Notes: generated by a model not told the origin, from the letters alone. 64,000 bases of DNA from Tachypleus tridentatus (GCF_004210375.1 NC_134837.1:154483310-154547309); one strand, 5' to 3'; positions 1 to 10,792 are shown, counted from the first letter of the stretch. A program made the numbers and translations.

Positions 1-59
1 GAGAATTTTCTCCAAATGTCTCTCATACACTCCCATAAAGTTTCTTTGGAAGTAACTTT

Positions 60-930
60 TTATTTGTCACGTTTTTGATATATCAAATCTCAGATCTGCT
101 TATTCGAGTTGAGATCGGGTTTCTTTGGGAGCCATTGTATTATCTTAGTGACTTCAACTGCTTCTTTCTCAACTGAGCAATTTCTGTATAGGTTGGATGA
201 GTAATTAGGGTCTTTATCTTCTTGAGAGTATAATCCTTTACTATTAATACACACGCCATTGTGTATAACATGACGGATCAGTATCTGATGGTACTTGCAC
301 TAGTCCATTATTTCATATATTTTGCAAATATGTCGCCTTAGCATAAAAATACCCCAAACTATCACGCTGTTTCCTCTATGCTTCATGGTGGGTGCAATGC
401 ATTGTAGTAAGTATATTTCACTTGTTTTTCTGCCGGATGTACAACCTACGCTTTGAATTAAATATTTCAAACTTGAACTCATCTGTCCATAACAACCTTT
501 TCCAATCATCTGCAGTCGTGTTTTTGAACGTGTTAGTAAATTCCATTATCTTGACAGAATTTGGAGATCGAAGTAAAGGTTTTTTTAAACTGATACACGA
601 ACAAATATTCCATTCTTTTTTAGTTTTATTAGTACTGTAGATTTGAATATTTTTCTGTCATTTAGTACATGGATGTTTATCTCGTGCTTGAGATCCGTGG
701 CAGTCTTCCTTCTGTTCTGAAGGCTACATAAACAAAGATAATTAATATTAGTGTCATTGAGTTTAGATGTTCTGCCTCTCCCTGTTTTATTTTCATATTT
801 ACCTGTCTCAATCTCACGATTTAGGATGTACTGCAGTAATTTATCGGAGAGTCCAACTAGCACCATGTAAAGCTTTTATGTGAACTCTGCTCTACTGACA
901 ATTCTCTACGTTTTCCGGACCGTTGCATGA
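60..930 (-). pseudogene. Decayed Tc1-like DNA transposon (transposase remnant)
   Basis: The minus strand encodes pieces of a Tc1/mariner transposase in several frames. From 866 downward, GLSDKLLQYIL followed by GRGRTSKLND and NRRKTATDL matches the paired helix-turn-helix DNA-binding part of Tc1-type transposases. At 300-509 comes the catalytic middle (KHRGNSVIVWG). Between about 250 and 70 come QEDKDPNYSSN and WLPKKPDLN, which are the degraded second-aspartate and DD34E third-residue regions. Frames change several times and stops interrupt the sequence, so it cannot make an active enzyme. The start-side ATG is near 925 (MQRSGKRRELS in a shifted frame). The downstream terminal repeat lies outside or at the edge of the window. 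It is a different, older copy from the element at 1021. Confidence 0.8.
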
Positions 931-1020
931 CAACAAAACTTAATATATAGTGTTAAACATTGTTTTTTTATTATTCTGGTTCAGTTGTGGAATGCTAGTA
1001 AATTGCTTTCTTGTAGCATA

Positions 1021-2018
1021 TACACCCTTGTGCAAATTAATTGAAACAAGACGGAAAATTACGATTTTTTCAATTTTTTGCGTTTTATTTCTGAGAATCC
1101 AAAAATTACTCACAAATTAATACATGATATGACCGCCTTTATTTTTCAGAAGATCATTAATCCGCTTTGGCATCGAGTCCACGAGTTGACTGCAATCTTT
1201 ACTAATTTTTGGATCGCGGTACCACACCTCAATTATGGCCTCAATTAGCTTATCTTTCGTAGTATAGTCTTTTCCCCGAAGTCTTTCTTTACAAATCGCC
1301 CAACAATTTTCAATAGGATTTATGTCCGGAGAGTTTCCAGGCCAGTCCAGCACCTTTATTCGCGTTGTAGTAATAAAATTCTTCACAAGTTTCGATGTGT
1401 GGCACAGAGCCAGATCTTGCTGAAAAATGCCAGATCCATCTGGAAATCTCTTTTTCAATTCTGGAACGACTCTTCTCTGCAATACTTCAATGTACTGTCG
1501 TCCTCGCATCATACCTTCTACGATATGTAAGCATCCGACGCCATAGTAGCTAAAACAGCCCCAAAATATCTTCTTCAAGGGATGTTTTATGAACTGATTG
1601 ATGTGAGATTCTCGAAGTTTCACACCTAGAGATCTGCGAACATGCAGACTTCTTTGACCCTGTGCAAAGAAATGAGTCTCGTCACTGAATAACTCCTTTC
1701 TCTATTGTTTTTGCGTCCAGTTCTTGTATTTCAGACCCCATTGATACCGTTTTTTCTTCATTGAGTTGGTAAGAAGTTGTTTTTTGACTGGTCTCCTTGC
1801 CCTTCTAACGCAATTTCGAATGACGTAATATTCCTCAAAATTTCGTCATATATCTCAAAAATTGATCGACCCTACTGCAAACACACAGCTAATGACGCCG
1901 TCTGTATGAAAAAATGACTATTAAAGGAAATCAGCAGGTCCAGTGAGCCTACACCGGCCGCCATGCTGAAAATATTGTAAAATGACCATTTGTTTCAATT
2001 AATTTGCACAAGGGTGTA
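1021..2018 (-). mobile_element. Tc1-like transposon with perfect 27-bp terminal inverted repeats
   Basis: The ends are exact inverted copies: 1021-1047 begins TACACCCTTGTGCAAATTAA, and 1992-2018 is its reverse complement. TA at 1021-1022 and 2017-2018 is the expected target duplication. The element is only 998 bp; Tc1 elements are usually about 1.6 kb, and the first part of the transposase is missing. The perfect repeats show recent insertion or recent mobilisation as a short, non-autonomous copy. Confidence 0.92.
1117..1845 (-). pseudogene. Tc1-like transposase, N-terminally deleted, one in-frame stop
   Basis: The open frame runs on the minus strand from about 1845 (EYYVIRNCVRRARRPVKKQ, end of the second helix-turn-helix) to the stop at 1117. 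The catalytic triad region is visible: SDETHF (first Asp), FQQDLALCHTS (second Asp) and WPGNSPDINPIENCW (Glu in DD34E spacing). One TAG at about 1700 replaces a position that is normally Trp in KNWTQKQ-(W)-RKELFSDE. Apart from that stop the frame is continuous to the C terminus. The first DNA-binding domain is absent, so the protein could not bind the inverted repeats normally. It sits wholly inside the 1021-2018 element. Confidence 0.88.
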
Positions 2019-2698
2019 CTAGTATTATATGCTAGATCCTTGCTAGCTTATTTTTATATAGTTAAGACACTACATAGGGTACCATGACAGGTATCTAAAA
2101 CTCTGAATTTGACCAGTATATTCATTCAAACAGAACTCTTATGACATGCTCTAGTTACAAGTCTATGAGAATTATAAAGAACGATAATTATTCTCGCTCC
2201 AGCTCATTTAGTTGTTAACTGGAATTAGCGAAGCATTACCATAATGTTGAAAGTTACATTCATTAATGTATTGGGAGAGTTAACCAATAAACTGGAAAGA
2301 ATGACAAAATATTTTACTGTTCTGATACTCTTGCACAGTACTGCAGGTCATGATTTTATTTACGTTTATAAATGTAAAAAAACATTATTCTTTTGATTCT
2401 TATTAAGTAACAATACAGATAATAGATGACAAGGTTTCTTTCATAAGAGAAATTATTTCTTTTATCGTAAGTGCACAAATTATCAATCGTATATTTGGCG
2501 AATCTTACGCGGAAAATAGATTGTTGAATAAACTATTCATTTATGGATAGCGTTTAGGTAGATTTGATGAAAACTTATTAAAATTTGAAGCTTTGTTTGA
2601 TGTAATATCATTTGTGCGAAATGAAATAATAATAATATTTGAGAATGTGTCAGATCACAATATCTTATTGGAAAGATAGTTTTATTTAAATATTGTTT
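2019..2698. other. No gene seen
   Basis: AT-rich sequence between a Tc1 element and a SINE. I see no conserved coding frame and no recognised repeat. Confidence 0.5.
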
Positions 2699-2805
2699 TG
2701 CCCTCTAGTGGCACAGCGGCATGTCCGCCAATCTACACCCGTGATTGACAGAGCATATATAACCCTTTGTGTAGATTTGTGCTTGATCTCAAACAAACAA
2801 AGATT
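2699..2805 (+). repeat. SINE family C copy
   Basis: A tRNA-like head (GGCACAGCGGCATGTC) is followed by a diverged body and the tail TGTAGATTTGTGCTTGAT plus AAAC repeats. The first bases have changed to TGCCCTCTAGTGGCA, which reads as a strong CTCF-type core (see findings). Confidence 0.75.
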
Positions 2806-2928
2806 ATTTTAATTGAGATAATTGAAACAATATAAATAACCCATATCTGTTTTTGAAAAGAAAGAAAAAGGAAATGTGAATATTTTTACAAAATTACGTA
2901 ATAAATTTGATAAAGTCCTAGTGATAAG

Positions 2929-3203
2929 GACCCGGTATGGCCAGGTGGGTTAAAGCGTTCGACTCGTAATCCGAGGGTAGCGGGTTCGAATCCACATCGC
3001 ACCCAACATGCTCGCCCTTCCAGCTGTGGGGGCATTATACTGATACGATCAGTGCCAATATTTGTTGGTAAAAATTATCCCAACAGTTGGAGGTGGGTGG
3101 TGATGACTAGCTGCCCTATTCTCTAGTCTTACACTGCTAAATTAGGGAATGCTAGCGCAACTAGCCCTCGTATAGCTTTGCGCGAAATTCAAACCAAACC
3201 AAA
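2929..3203 (+). repeat. SINE family A copy with 12-bp target duplication
   Basis: Full-length copy. The A-box is TGGCCAGGTGG, the anticodon loop CTCGTAA (Thr CGU-like) and the B-box GGTTCGAATCC. The conserved body GGTGGGTGGTGATGACTAGC and the tail AGCTTTGCGCGAAATTC follow, ending in AAACC repeats. Direct repeats CCTAGTGATAAG at 2917-2928 and 3204-3215 mark the insertion site. Confidence 0.95.
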
Positions 3204-3215
3204 CCTAGTGATAAG

Positions 3216-3934
3216 CCTTACAAACACGTGGATTCTTCTTGCTCTATGGAAAGAACTAAACAGTATAAGGATCGTGAAAACTATGTTTTTGTTATTTATT
3301 CCACTTTCTACTTTGTAGATTATATTAGAAAAAAGTATAAATTCAAATTGATCGCTAAGCTTGAAAAATTTAATAATTAAATGATATTACATGAAGGATA
3401 CTTGTAAATAAAGTGTTTAAAGAAAAATGAACAGCACATGACAACATTATACTTGTAAATAATGAATTAATACCATTAAATTTTAAACATTCTACCTGGC
3501 TTTACATACCTAGGACGATTATAAGATTTCAATAACTATTTTACGCTTTTCAGCTTATTCAATTAGGATGATAACAAAATAGTGTTTAGCTATATTTAGT
3601 TGCTAATATATGACATACTTTAAGACGCATTCATATTCATTAAGTTGATTGTATGATAACAGTTCTTAGCTCATTTCAGTTTTATTTGGCTTAGAATATG
3701 ATAAAATTTAAGGCGTGATAAATCTTATTAGGTTTGCAGAAAGATACAAGGCACAGTTCAGTTTTACCAGGTTCGAAGTATAATAAAACTTAAGGTGATG
3801 TTAATTTTTACCAGGCTATAGTATAGGTTTAATAATATAATGATATTAATTTTACAATGAAGTTTACCAAGCTATAATACAGGTTTAATAACATAATGTT
3901 GTAGTTCAAGCAAAGGGTGATTCTTTTAAAGTTA
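3216..3934. other. No gene; faint tandem repeat at about 3750-3905
   Basis: Two to three diverged units of about 60 bp share TTTACCARGCTATARTAYAGGT followed by TTAATAA. Otherwise only AT-rich sequence is seen. Confidence 0.5.
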
Positions 3935-4210
3935 GTCTGACATGGTCATGTGGTTAGAGCGCTCGACTTCTAATATAACGTCGCGGCTTTGAATCCCTGT
4001 CAGAACAAACATCATCGCTTTTTTAGCTGTGGGGGCTTTATAACGTGACGGTCAATCCAATTGTTCGTTGGTAAAAGAGTAGCCCAAGAGTTGGCGGTCG
4101 GTGGTGATGACTAGCTGCCTTTTCTGTAATCTTACACTGCTAAATTAGGGATGGCTAGTTCTGATAGCCCTGGTGTATCTTTGCGCGAACTTCAAAAACA
4201 AACAAACAAA
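3935..4210 (+). repeat. SINE family A copy, diverged head
   Basis: The head (CATGGTCATGTGGTTAGAGC) and B-box are mutated, while the body from GTGGGGGC to AGCTGCC and TAAATTAGGGATGG is clear. It ends in an AAAC run. Confidence 0.9.
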
Positions 4211-5043
4211 TTTATTAACAAAGCTATACAATGTTAAATGAATGGAATGAGACAATGGCTTCCAGGCCATGACTTAATTACGTATATATTTATGGAAACT
4301 GTGACTTTTTTAATGACGTGGGATCACATGATTAATATACTTTCCACGATCTGTGTTTCTATAAATATTCTACATTATTAGTTATATCTCAGCTCTTCTA
4401 TCCCATTTTGATCTTTAACAATTCATTAGTGTATCATTCGCTAATTATCTTAAAAAACAATATACGATAAAGTATTATTTTCATGTCTTGAAAAACAGAT
4501 TTAATCATAAAAAACAAGGCTATATTTATATTAATCAGTTTCAACTTTATATTTTTGTGTTATTTAAATAAAAATTCAAACATTTCTTTAAATAACTGAT
4601 CTCATATTTATTAATGACAAAGTAATTACTTCGTTCAACGTTCTTCATATTCATATTCATTTACTGTTAGTTCTTTCCTTTCATAAATGTTCCTATGAAA
4701 CTTAGTAACCTTAGTGATATATTTGTTTTAGACAGAAAAGTCATAGTAGTTAAATAAACATATTAACACGTTGAAAAAGAAGAAGAGGCGTGAGAAACGT
4801 TGTCTGAAATTGTGAACTGAAGTATTTCGTATTTCTTTGGGAATTTCGCTACTTGTGATACTTCGTAAACTCATACATCTGAAAATATAAATGTGACTTT
4901 TAGTTATTTAAAAGTACACTTTCACCAGAAACACCCAGAACTTCCAAGTAACCAGTTACATATAAACACTTAGAATTTTACTTATGGGCAAGGTCTAAAA
5001 TGAAATATTGGATAGAAAGAGCGAAATTCTTTACCAAAAGTCA
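4211..5043. other. No gene seen
   Basis: AT-rich sequence with no convincing reading frame or repeat. It may include 3' flanking or UTR sequence of the minus-strand gene that ends at 5655. Confidence 0.45.
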
Positions 5044-5161
5044 CCCGCTTGGACAGCGGTAAGTCTACGGATTTACAACGCTAAAATCAGGGGTTCTATT
5101 TTCCTCGGTGGACACACCAGATAGCTCATGTGACTTTTCTGTAAGAAAAGCACACACACAC
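5044..5161 (+). repeat. SINE family B copy
   Basis: The head is CCCGCTTGGACAGCGGTAAG, the anticodon-like loop TTTACAA (Val UAC), and a partly mutated B-box (GGGTTCTATTTTCC) follows. It ends TGTGACTTTTCTGTAAGAAAA with a short CA repeat. Confidence 0.88.
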
Positions 5162-5162
5162 T

Positions 5163-5558
5163 TCAACAAAATTTCACTTTTAATGTGAAGTTCAATTTCC
5201 CTTCACCGTGTAACAACTTCCAAAAATGGGAACGAAGACAATCACTGGCTTTCAGTTTCTTGTTTAAACCATGTTTTATCACTACTTGTGTTTCAAATAC
5301 CCAAGGATATTTAAGTATTGTTTATAAAAGATTACCTGTCTTGAAACAAGTTTTTTTTATGAGTTTTGCTTCAAATATACAATAACATCTACGTGTTACA
5401 TTATACACTTATGAAAGATTGCTTAAATAGTAGTTCTGTGTGTTTGCTGGTGATGTTGGAACTGACATAAAAGGGGAATACGTGATAAAACCAAACACAC
5501 TTGATTTTTTTCCTTCTGATTGCTTGTAAGAACGTAAGACATTCACAAATTCTCTTTT
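5163..5558. other. Probable 3' untranslated or flanking region of the LHFPL-like gene
   Basis: Lies downstream of the stop codon on the minus strand. The LHFPL frame, after its two TGA stops, stays open from 5624 to a stop at 5409. No clear polyadenylation site was assigned. Confidence 0.35.
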
Positions 5559-5675
5559 CATAGGTAGTATCCGGCGCAGAGTCCTTCCCATAGGTAGTAT
5601 CCGGTGCGGGGGCCTTTCCATAGGTCATATCCGGTGTGGGGTCCTTCCCATAGGTCATATGCGGTAGGAATGCGG
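5559..5675. repeat. 30-bp minisatellite, about 4 units
   Basis: Units begin at 5559, 5589, 5619 and 5649, each starting CATAGGTNRTATCCGG (plus strand). The last unit is partial and diverged. Thirty bases equal ten codons, so reading frame is kept across units. The array covers the stop codon of the LHFPL-like gene. The two units nearest the gene carry TGA in that frame, while the two farther units carry CTA at the same place. Confidence 0.92.
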
Positions 5676-5773
5676 TTTGATTCGAGAAGCTCCAAGAGAT
5701 AAAACAGCACATAGAAACAGCGTTGTGACACCAGCACCCATCAAGTAAAAAGACCATGACAGCTGACAAGCTC
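5655..5773 (-). CDS. LHFPL-family tetraspan protein, terminal coding exon
   Basis: Minus-strand exon preceded by a good acceptor (TTCATTTACTTCTAG, AG at 5774-5775). The first two bases complete a Gly codon split across the intron. The peptide then reads ACQLSWSFYLMGAGVTT and LFLCAVLSLGASRIKPHSYRI, ending in TGA at 5655-5657. This gives the second conserved cysteine and Trp of extracellular loop 2, the fourth membrane helix (SFYLMGAG through CAVLSLG) and a short basic cytoplasmic tail. LHFPL proteins are four-pass membrane proteins of about 200-240 residues, related in fold to claudins; some act as partners of ion channels or receptors. Joined to the exon at 7223-7321 it gives about 70 residues. 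The minisatellite starts at the end of this exon. Confidence 0.85.
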
Positions 5774-7222
5774 CTAGAAGTAAATGAACACTTAGAATAC
5801 GTTAGAAATGCACATTTAAGTACAAAAATATATTTTTAAAGTAATGATATTATGTTTTATTATGTATGTTAAAAAATTCCAAAAGATCATTTGTTTGTAT
5901 TTATGCTTTTCACGAGGTAGCCATAAAATTCATGAGAGGTCAGCTTCTCTCCATTATATACTTTTTAAGGTGACCATAGTTATAATTCAGTTGAGTGAAA
6001 ATTTCTCTTATTTCTCGGCTGAGTGCGGCTCAGGGATAAGCTTGCTGGACTGCGTATCCGCAATTTGGGGATATGGATATATTATAAGAGACACAGTCAA
6101 ATCCAACTACTTGATCAGAGTAGCCCATGAGTCGGTGGCGTGTGGTATTAAACAGCTGCCTTCTTTCTAGTCTTTCACTTCAAAACTAGGGACGACGAGC
6201 GAAAATGATTTTTTTCATTTTGGCAATGTATTCTTTGTGGTTGATTGCTCTTTTATTCTTTTATTTGTTACTGTTTCAGTTTCCTCATGTTAAATTTTAA
6301 TAGCCTCCAGGGCCACCTAGTATCATCATGAATCTGGGCAAAAATTGATGTGTGCTCTATCCTATGAATAATTTTTGAAACAATGCCGCGTACAAGCGTA
6401 AGTGGTTGAAAGTGTGGTTAAAGTTTGTGTAAACATTTTGTTCTGATTTAATACATTTGGAACACTTTTCTGTTACTCTTATGGGCTTCAGAGAATATTC
6501 TAAGCCTTTTCACACTCTCGGTGCGTCCAGTCACCTCTATATTTATTCGATTTCCTTCTAAAATACAAGAAGAACTTTTTTGTTTGAGATTTTAACCATG
6601 TTTTACCATACTTTATTTATTTATTGTGATGGATTTTGCTCTGAAATCATTAAATGCTAGATAATTCTTTAATTACTATTGATTTAAAGTAATGTGTCGT
6701 AGATTTCTTAGCTTAATAACGTTTTTATATCAAATGTCTTCTGGTAACCAGCGGATGAAGTCGTAAAAAGCCAACTTTGTCTGGGCTTTGATGACTTTAT
6801 TCTCTAGTTGCCAGAAGATATTAATAAAGATTGTTTGAGGCAAGATTCCTCAGAGATTAAGTTTGAAATGTCTGATATAAATTGTTCGATCAACAAAATC
6901 AATGAGAAAATATTATCTAAAACGTTGTGTTGAAAGTTGATAATTGGTTGGAGGTTTAGAAAGGAAGATAAACCTTTTGTAGAATGTTTTCTTATTCTTT
7001 GCTCAAAAATCTAGAATTATGAAATGGATTATAATTACTAACAGTTTTGTGTGTATTGTTCTTGCAGGAAAAAAGGTATATAGTTAATGCCTCACTTTGG
7101 AATAGGAATAGAAGCTTTTATCGGTTCTAAGACAGTGTAAAGCTTTTAATGTTTACAATGAGTTAAATGCCAGTGTAATATTTTATACAAATATTAAGCA
7201 GAGAATTTTGTCTTTAACTTAC
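5774..7222 (-). other. Intron of the LHFPL-like gene (phase 1)
   Basis: The donor GTAAGT is at 7217-7222 and the acceptor CTTCTAG ends at 5774, read on the minus strand. The intron holds an old SINE fragment at about 6000-6205. The rest is AT-rich with no gene. Confidence 0.82.
6000..6205 (+). repeat. Very old family-D SINE fragment
   Basis: Related to family A in GAGTAGCCCATGAGTCGG and CAGCTGCC..TCTAGTC, but it reads TTTCACTTCAAAACTAGGGAC where family A has ACACTGCTAAATTAGGGAC. No clear head or target duplication. Confidence 0.6.
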
Positions 7223-7321
7223 CCAAATAGTATGAATCAGATATTCCACCGCACACCTCTTGTACTTCTCTCGTTCCCCATCCATTGGGATAGATGGCGC
7301 CACCAACGATAATCATAATAG
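7223..7321 (-). CDS. LHFPL-family tetraspan protein, penultimate coding exon
   Basis: A 99-bp minus-strand exon with acceptor TTTTCTTTCAG (AG at 7322-7323) and donor GTAAGT. It is phase 1 at both ends, so it is symmetric. It encodes IMIIVGGAIYPNGWGTREV then QEVCGGISDSYYL, and the last G starts the Gly codon completed in the next exon. The pattern (end of a membrane helix, YPNGW, a spaced Cys-Gly, then Y-L-G before the next exon's ACQLSW) is characteristic of the second extracellular loop of LHFPL proteins. The upstream part (helices 1-3 and loop 1) must lie at higher coordinates and was not found, so it may be beyond 64000. Subfamily is not decided. Confidence 0.88.
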
Positions 7322-7452
7322 CTGAAAGAAAACAAATAATTGTATTAATATGCTTTGTACTAACCCTGTCAAACAGAATAATTGTGTACTAGCATCTGTT
7401 TCACAAAAGATACCCCTGTTGAAGATAATTTAAGTAACAAAAATTCACTCGC

Positions 7453-7708
7453 TTATGGCCAGGTGGTTAAGGCACTCGGCTCTTAATTTGCGGGTTCGAA
7501 TCCCTATCACACCAAACATATTTACCTTTTCAGCCGAGGTGCGTTATAATGTGACACTCAATCCCACTATTCGTTGTTAAAAGAGTAGTCCAAGAGATGG
7601 CGGTGGGTGGTAATGACTACCTGCATTTCCTCTAGTCTCACACTGCAAAATTAGGGACGGCTAGCACAGATAGCCCTCGCATAGCTTTGTGTGAAATCCA
7701 AACAAACC
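7453..7708 (+). repeat. SINE family A copy, short 5' end
   Basis: Begins inside the head (TTATGGCCAGGTGGTTAAGGC). Flanking near-repeats ATTCACTCG (7444-7452) and ATTCATTCG (7713-7721) look like a target duplication. Confidence 0.9.
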
Positions 7709-7999
7709 GGATATTCATTCGAAAAAACAATAAACATGCAAAAACAATTGTATAAGATCAAAAGCTTGCAGTGAAGTTTTATCAAAACATTTGCTTTCAT
7801 ATATCAAACCAAAGAAACGGCCGAAGAATTTTAAGAAACGTCCACACCACCACCACTGCACGCAGGGTATTCTATTGTTGCACACAACTTCACTCTCCAC
7901 ATTTACAGTTTTTTTAACAATGACATATGTTTTACTTTTTATGATCTTGGAATTAAATACAACTATTACATCTTCATGTATTTTTTTCTTGTTCGTATT

Positions 8000-8420
8000 A
8001 TAAAAGCGTATTCGCTGTTCATAGTCTTCCAAATTGTATATTTTATATAATAGAGCTAATTGTCCTAATACAATAGTATCTCGTTTATAACAACGAAATG
8101 CAAAGTAGTTAATCATGATTCTTCAAGCTATATCTTAAATAGCCTGTTACTTTGACACATTTTCTTTTTAAGAACGAAATGCTTGAGAGCTAATCGTGGT
8201 TCTCTAAACTATATATTTTAAATAACTCGTTGTTCTAAGGCGTCGCTTTCTGGATTATAACTATTAAAACGTTTTTGTTTAATAATAAGTAACTCATGGT
8301 CCTCTAAACAGTATATTTCAAAAAGCTTGTTGCCCTAGCAAAACAATTTCTCGTTTCGAATAATAACATGAACAGTATTAAATCATGGTATTTCAAACTG
8401 CATATGTATATAAATGTAAT
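8000..8420. repeat. Degenerate tandem repeat, about 80-120 bp period
   Basis: Several units share the order ATCATGATTCTTCAARC, then a TATAT-rich part, then RTTGTCCTAR, then ATTTCTCGTTT and AACRAAATG. Clear at about 8010-8110, 8090-8200, 8190-8270 and 8290-8400. Old and diverged. Confidence 0.6.
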
Positions 8421-8459
8421 AGTACTGTCTGCTGTCGCACGTATGTTTATATAACTACT

Positions 8460-8720
8460 TCGCACGGTTTAAATGGATTTTCACCAAAACTGGTACAGAA
8501 GTTCACCAGGCTCATGGAAGGGTACATATAGATTTTCAGTTTTGCATTTTGTGTTTTTTTTTTACCACTATTTCACGTCATCTGGATGGATCTTCATCAA
8601 AATTAGTATGCTGGTTTATTAGGTATATACGAGGGTACATAAAAAGTTGTGATTCCAAATTTTGTATTTTGCAGTTTTTATGGGCAGTTTTGTGTTTGTT
8701 TTTTTACGATTACATATAAC
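8460..8720. repeat. Two diverged units of about 125 bp
   Basis: Both units contain GGAT-TTTCAYCAAAAYTRGTA, a later GGGTACATA and a TTTTGYATTTTG stretch. It may be a dispersed repeat present here in tandem. Confidence 0.5.
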
Positions 8721-8811
8721 GGAAGCAGCTTTTCCTGCCCTAATCAGTAATTTACATAACTTTTGTCCAGGATACACATCATGACGGTATATTCTATTTA
8801 GTTTGTTGTCC

Positions 8812-8869
8812 TAACATAGCAGTTTCTCAATTCCAAAATTTTTCAATAATTAGACAGTTATAAACTGTT
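8812..8869. repeat. Dispersed repeat piece, second copy at 13321
   Basis: CCTAACATAGCAGTTTCTCA and AATTCCAAAATTTTTCAATA here match 13321-13378 with few differences, in the same orientation. Confidence 0.7.
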
Positions 8870-9511
8870 CGCTATAATTCATGCTGAAGTAACAATGATA
8901 AAATCGAACTGTGTAGAAAGCAACGAATATTTTGATATTTCAAATAAATATATCAAGAAGTTAAAATATATAAAGAATTTGCTAATAAATGTAACTGACG
9001 GTGGTAGTAGAATAACATACGATTTCTGATGTTGTATGTAACATTTTAAATCTTATTCTAGACGGCGAATTATCTACGCATTAGGACGAAGTAATAATTT
9101 TACAAGACACGAGAAACTAAAGAAATAACATGAATTACAATAGCCTGGATATTGTTTCTAAAAGTACACTAAATGAGAAGTTAAATACATGTGCAGAAAT
9201 AATTCAAATTCCATGATGAATAATTCGCGTATACGAAGTGTTAAAGCACGACTAACGATATTTTGACTTTAAACTGCCTTCAGGAGAAATATCTATTAAG
9301 GAGAAAAAGTAGGTGAATTTTGCAAGGGTGCATGATAAGTTCTCTCTGTTTGTGATATACAGGAATAAAGCCATTGAAAAATTAAACAAAAATGAAAAAA
9401 AAAATAGATAAACGGAAAAGGCGTTGAACGTTTAAATGATTTTTATGTTTCATCTATTTTATTAGGTAACTAACGGGAAAAAAATATTTATAGGCAAGTA
9501 GCATAGAAATG
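8870..9511. other. No gene seen
   Basis: AT-rich sequence, no recognisable coding or repeat signal. Confidence 0.5.
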
Positions 9512-9640
9512 GATTTGTTTGTTAGGAATTACGCACAATTCAACACAAGGGGCTGTCTGTCTGTGCTCTGGTACTTCAGCTATTGAAACGAGGTTTTTAC
9601 CGTTGTCATGTTGTGTCACTATAGAAACTGATCAAAATAT
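9512..9640 (-). repeat. SINE family C copy, diverged
   Basis: Reverse orientation. The tail side is TTTGTTTGTTAGGAATTACGCACAA, then CTGTGCTCTGG, TTGAAACGAGGTTTTTACCG and a decayed head (TGTGTCACTATAG). Confidence 0.65.
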
Positions 9641-10792
9641 TTTATATAAAAATATCTTAGAAATGTACAAACCACCTGCAGTTGTTGCAGGTCTGGGAGA
9701 ATGTAGTAGGTTACCATTAGCAATTACTTTAAAACAAAATGTATTAAATGTTGGTTAAAAATATCAAAGACGCCATAATGTCGATTCCCAAAAGATTATT
9801 TGATGATAAATATTTTAGTTGAACGTGGAAACAGGACTGGATTAAAGACGTAGGAGTGTTCAGCACCGAACTTCATTACTAAGTCAAATACAAATACGTT
9901 GTATTCATTAACTATTAATACAAAGAAAAGATCAATATGCTACAAAATATTAATTCTAATGGATTTAAAGTAATGACATTCATTCATGATGAAAACAAAC
10001 AAATTACAACAATTTTAATGGGTTTTTTTTCTCATCAGAAATATAAAGCATGGTACATATTATGCAGGTATATGAATGACGTTGACTTAATTAGAAAAAA
10101 AGTGTAGATATTTTTCTACTAGAAACAGAACACTCAGCGTCCATTAGTGTTACTGATTGAAAGAGTGTATGATAAAACCAAAAGTGCTTTAACTTTTACT
10201 TCTAGTTCTATCAGACAAAGATATTACTTACTAAAAGAAAAAAAAAGGCACATAAGACGTGTAAGGTAAACTTCCATCTTAGTTTACAACATCTGAAATG
10301 CTCGTTTTGAGAGACCGTGCGGAAAAATACCTAACTTGATATTTTATGAGTTATTTCGCAATGGAAACAAAGAATAAAAATATTTTTTATCAATTTCCAA
10401 CACATTTATTAAAACGTTTCATCATATTAAACGTAAGGTATGTTCTCAGTAGGGTTTTCAACTTTATAAGTAACTTTTGTTCTTCGTAAAACCATATCAC
10501 TTAAAATCTTTTCATAGACCTCCGTGGATTTTTTAAACAATAAACGTAATCTCGATTATTGTTTTGGACTCTACTAAGCGCATTACGTCCACGAAAGTAA
10601 CTTATTTTATCTCTTGTTCAATCTCCATCTAAACATTAAGTGATGGTTATTTTCCACAAAAGGTTTGAATTTTGTTTCTTTCTCATTCGTACGTTTTTAA
10701 TTAATTACATGTCCTTGCTGCTGGTAACAGCTAATTTTTTTTTTTTTATTGTGTAAAAGAAAAATTACTGATTTTATTTAATAATATATGGG
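9641..10792. other. No gene seen
   Basis: AT-rich, without a convincing exon or recognised repeat. Confidence 0.5.

Noticed and set aside
2929-3010. tRNA gene
   Set aside because: tRNA-like A and B boxes belong to the heads of SINE copies. No copy forms a clean cloverleaf without the SINE body.
5401-5769. 122-aa minus-strand frame with repeated TYGKD-type units resembling a neuropeptide precursor
   Set aside because: It is the neighbouring frame of the LHFPL terminal exon and its minisatellite. There is no convincing signal peptide, and only single basic residues follow Gly.
7715-8116. 133-aa minus-strand frame and overlapping plus-strand His-rich frame
   Set aside because: Falls on SINE edge and degenerate tandem repeat. 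Composition is Phe/Ile/Tyr-rich as expected from AT-rich chance frames.
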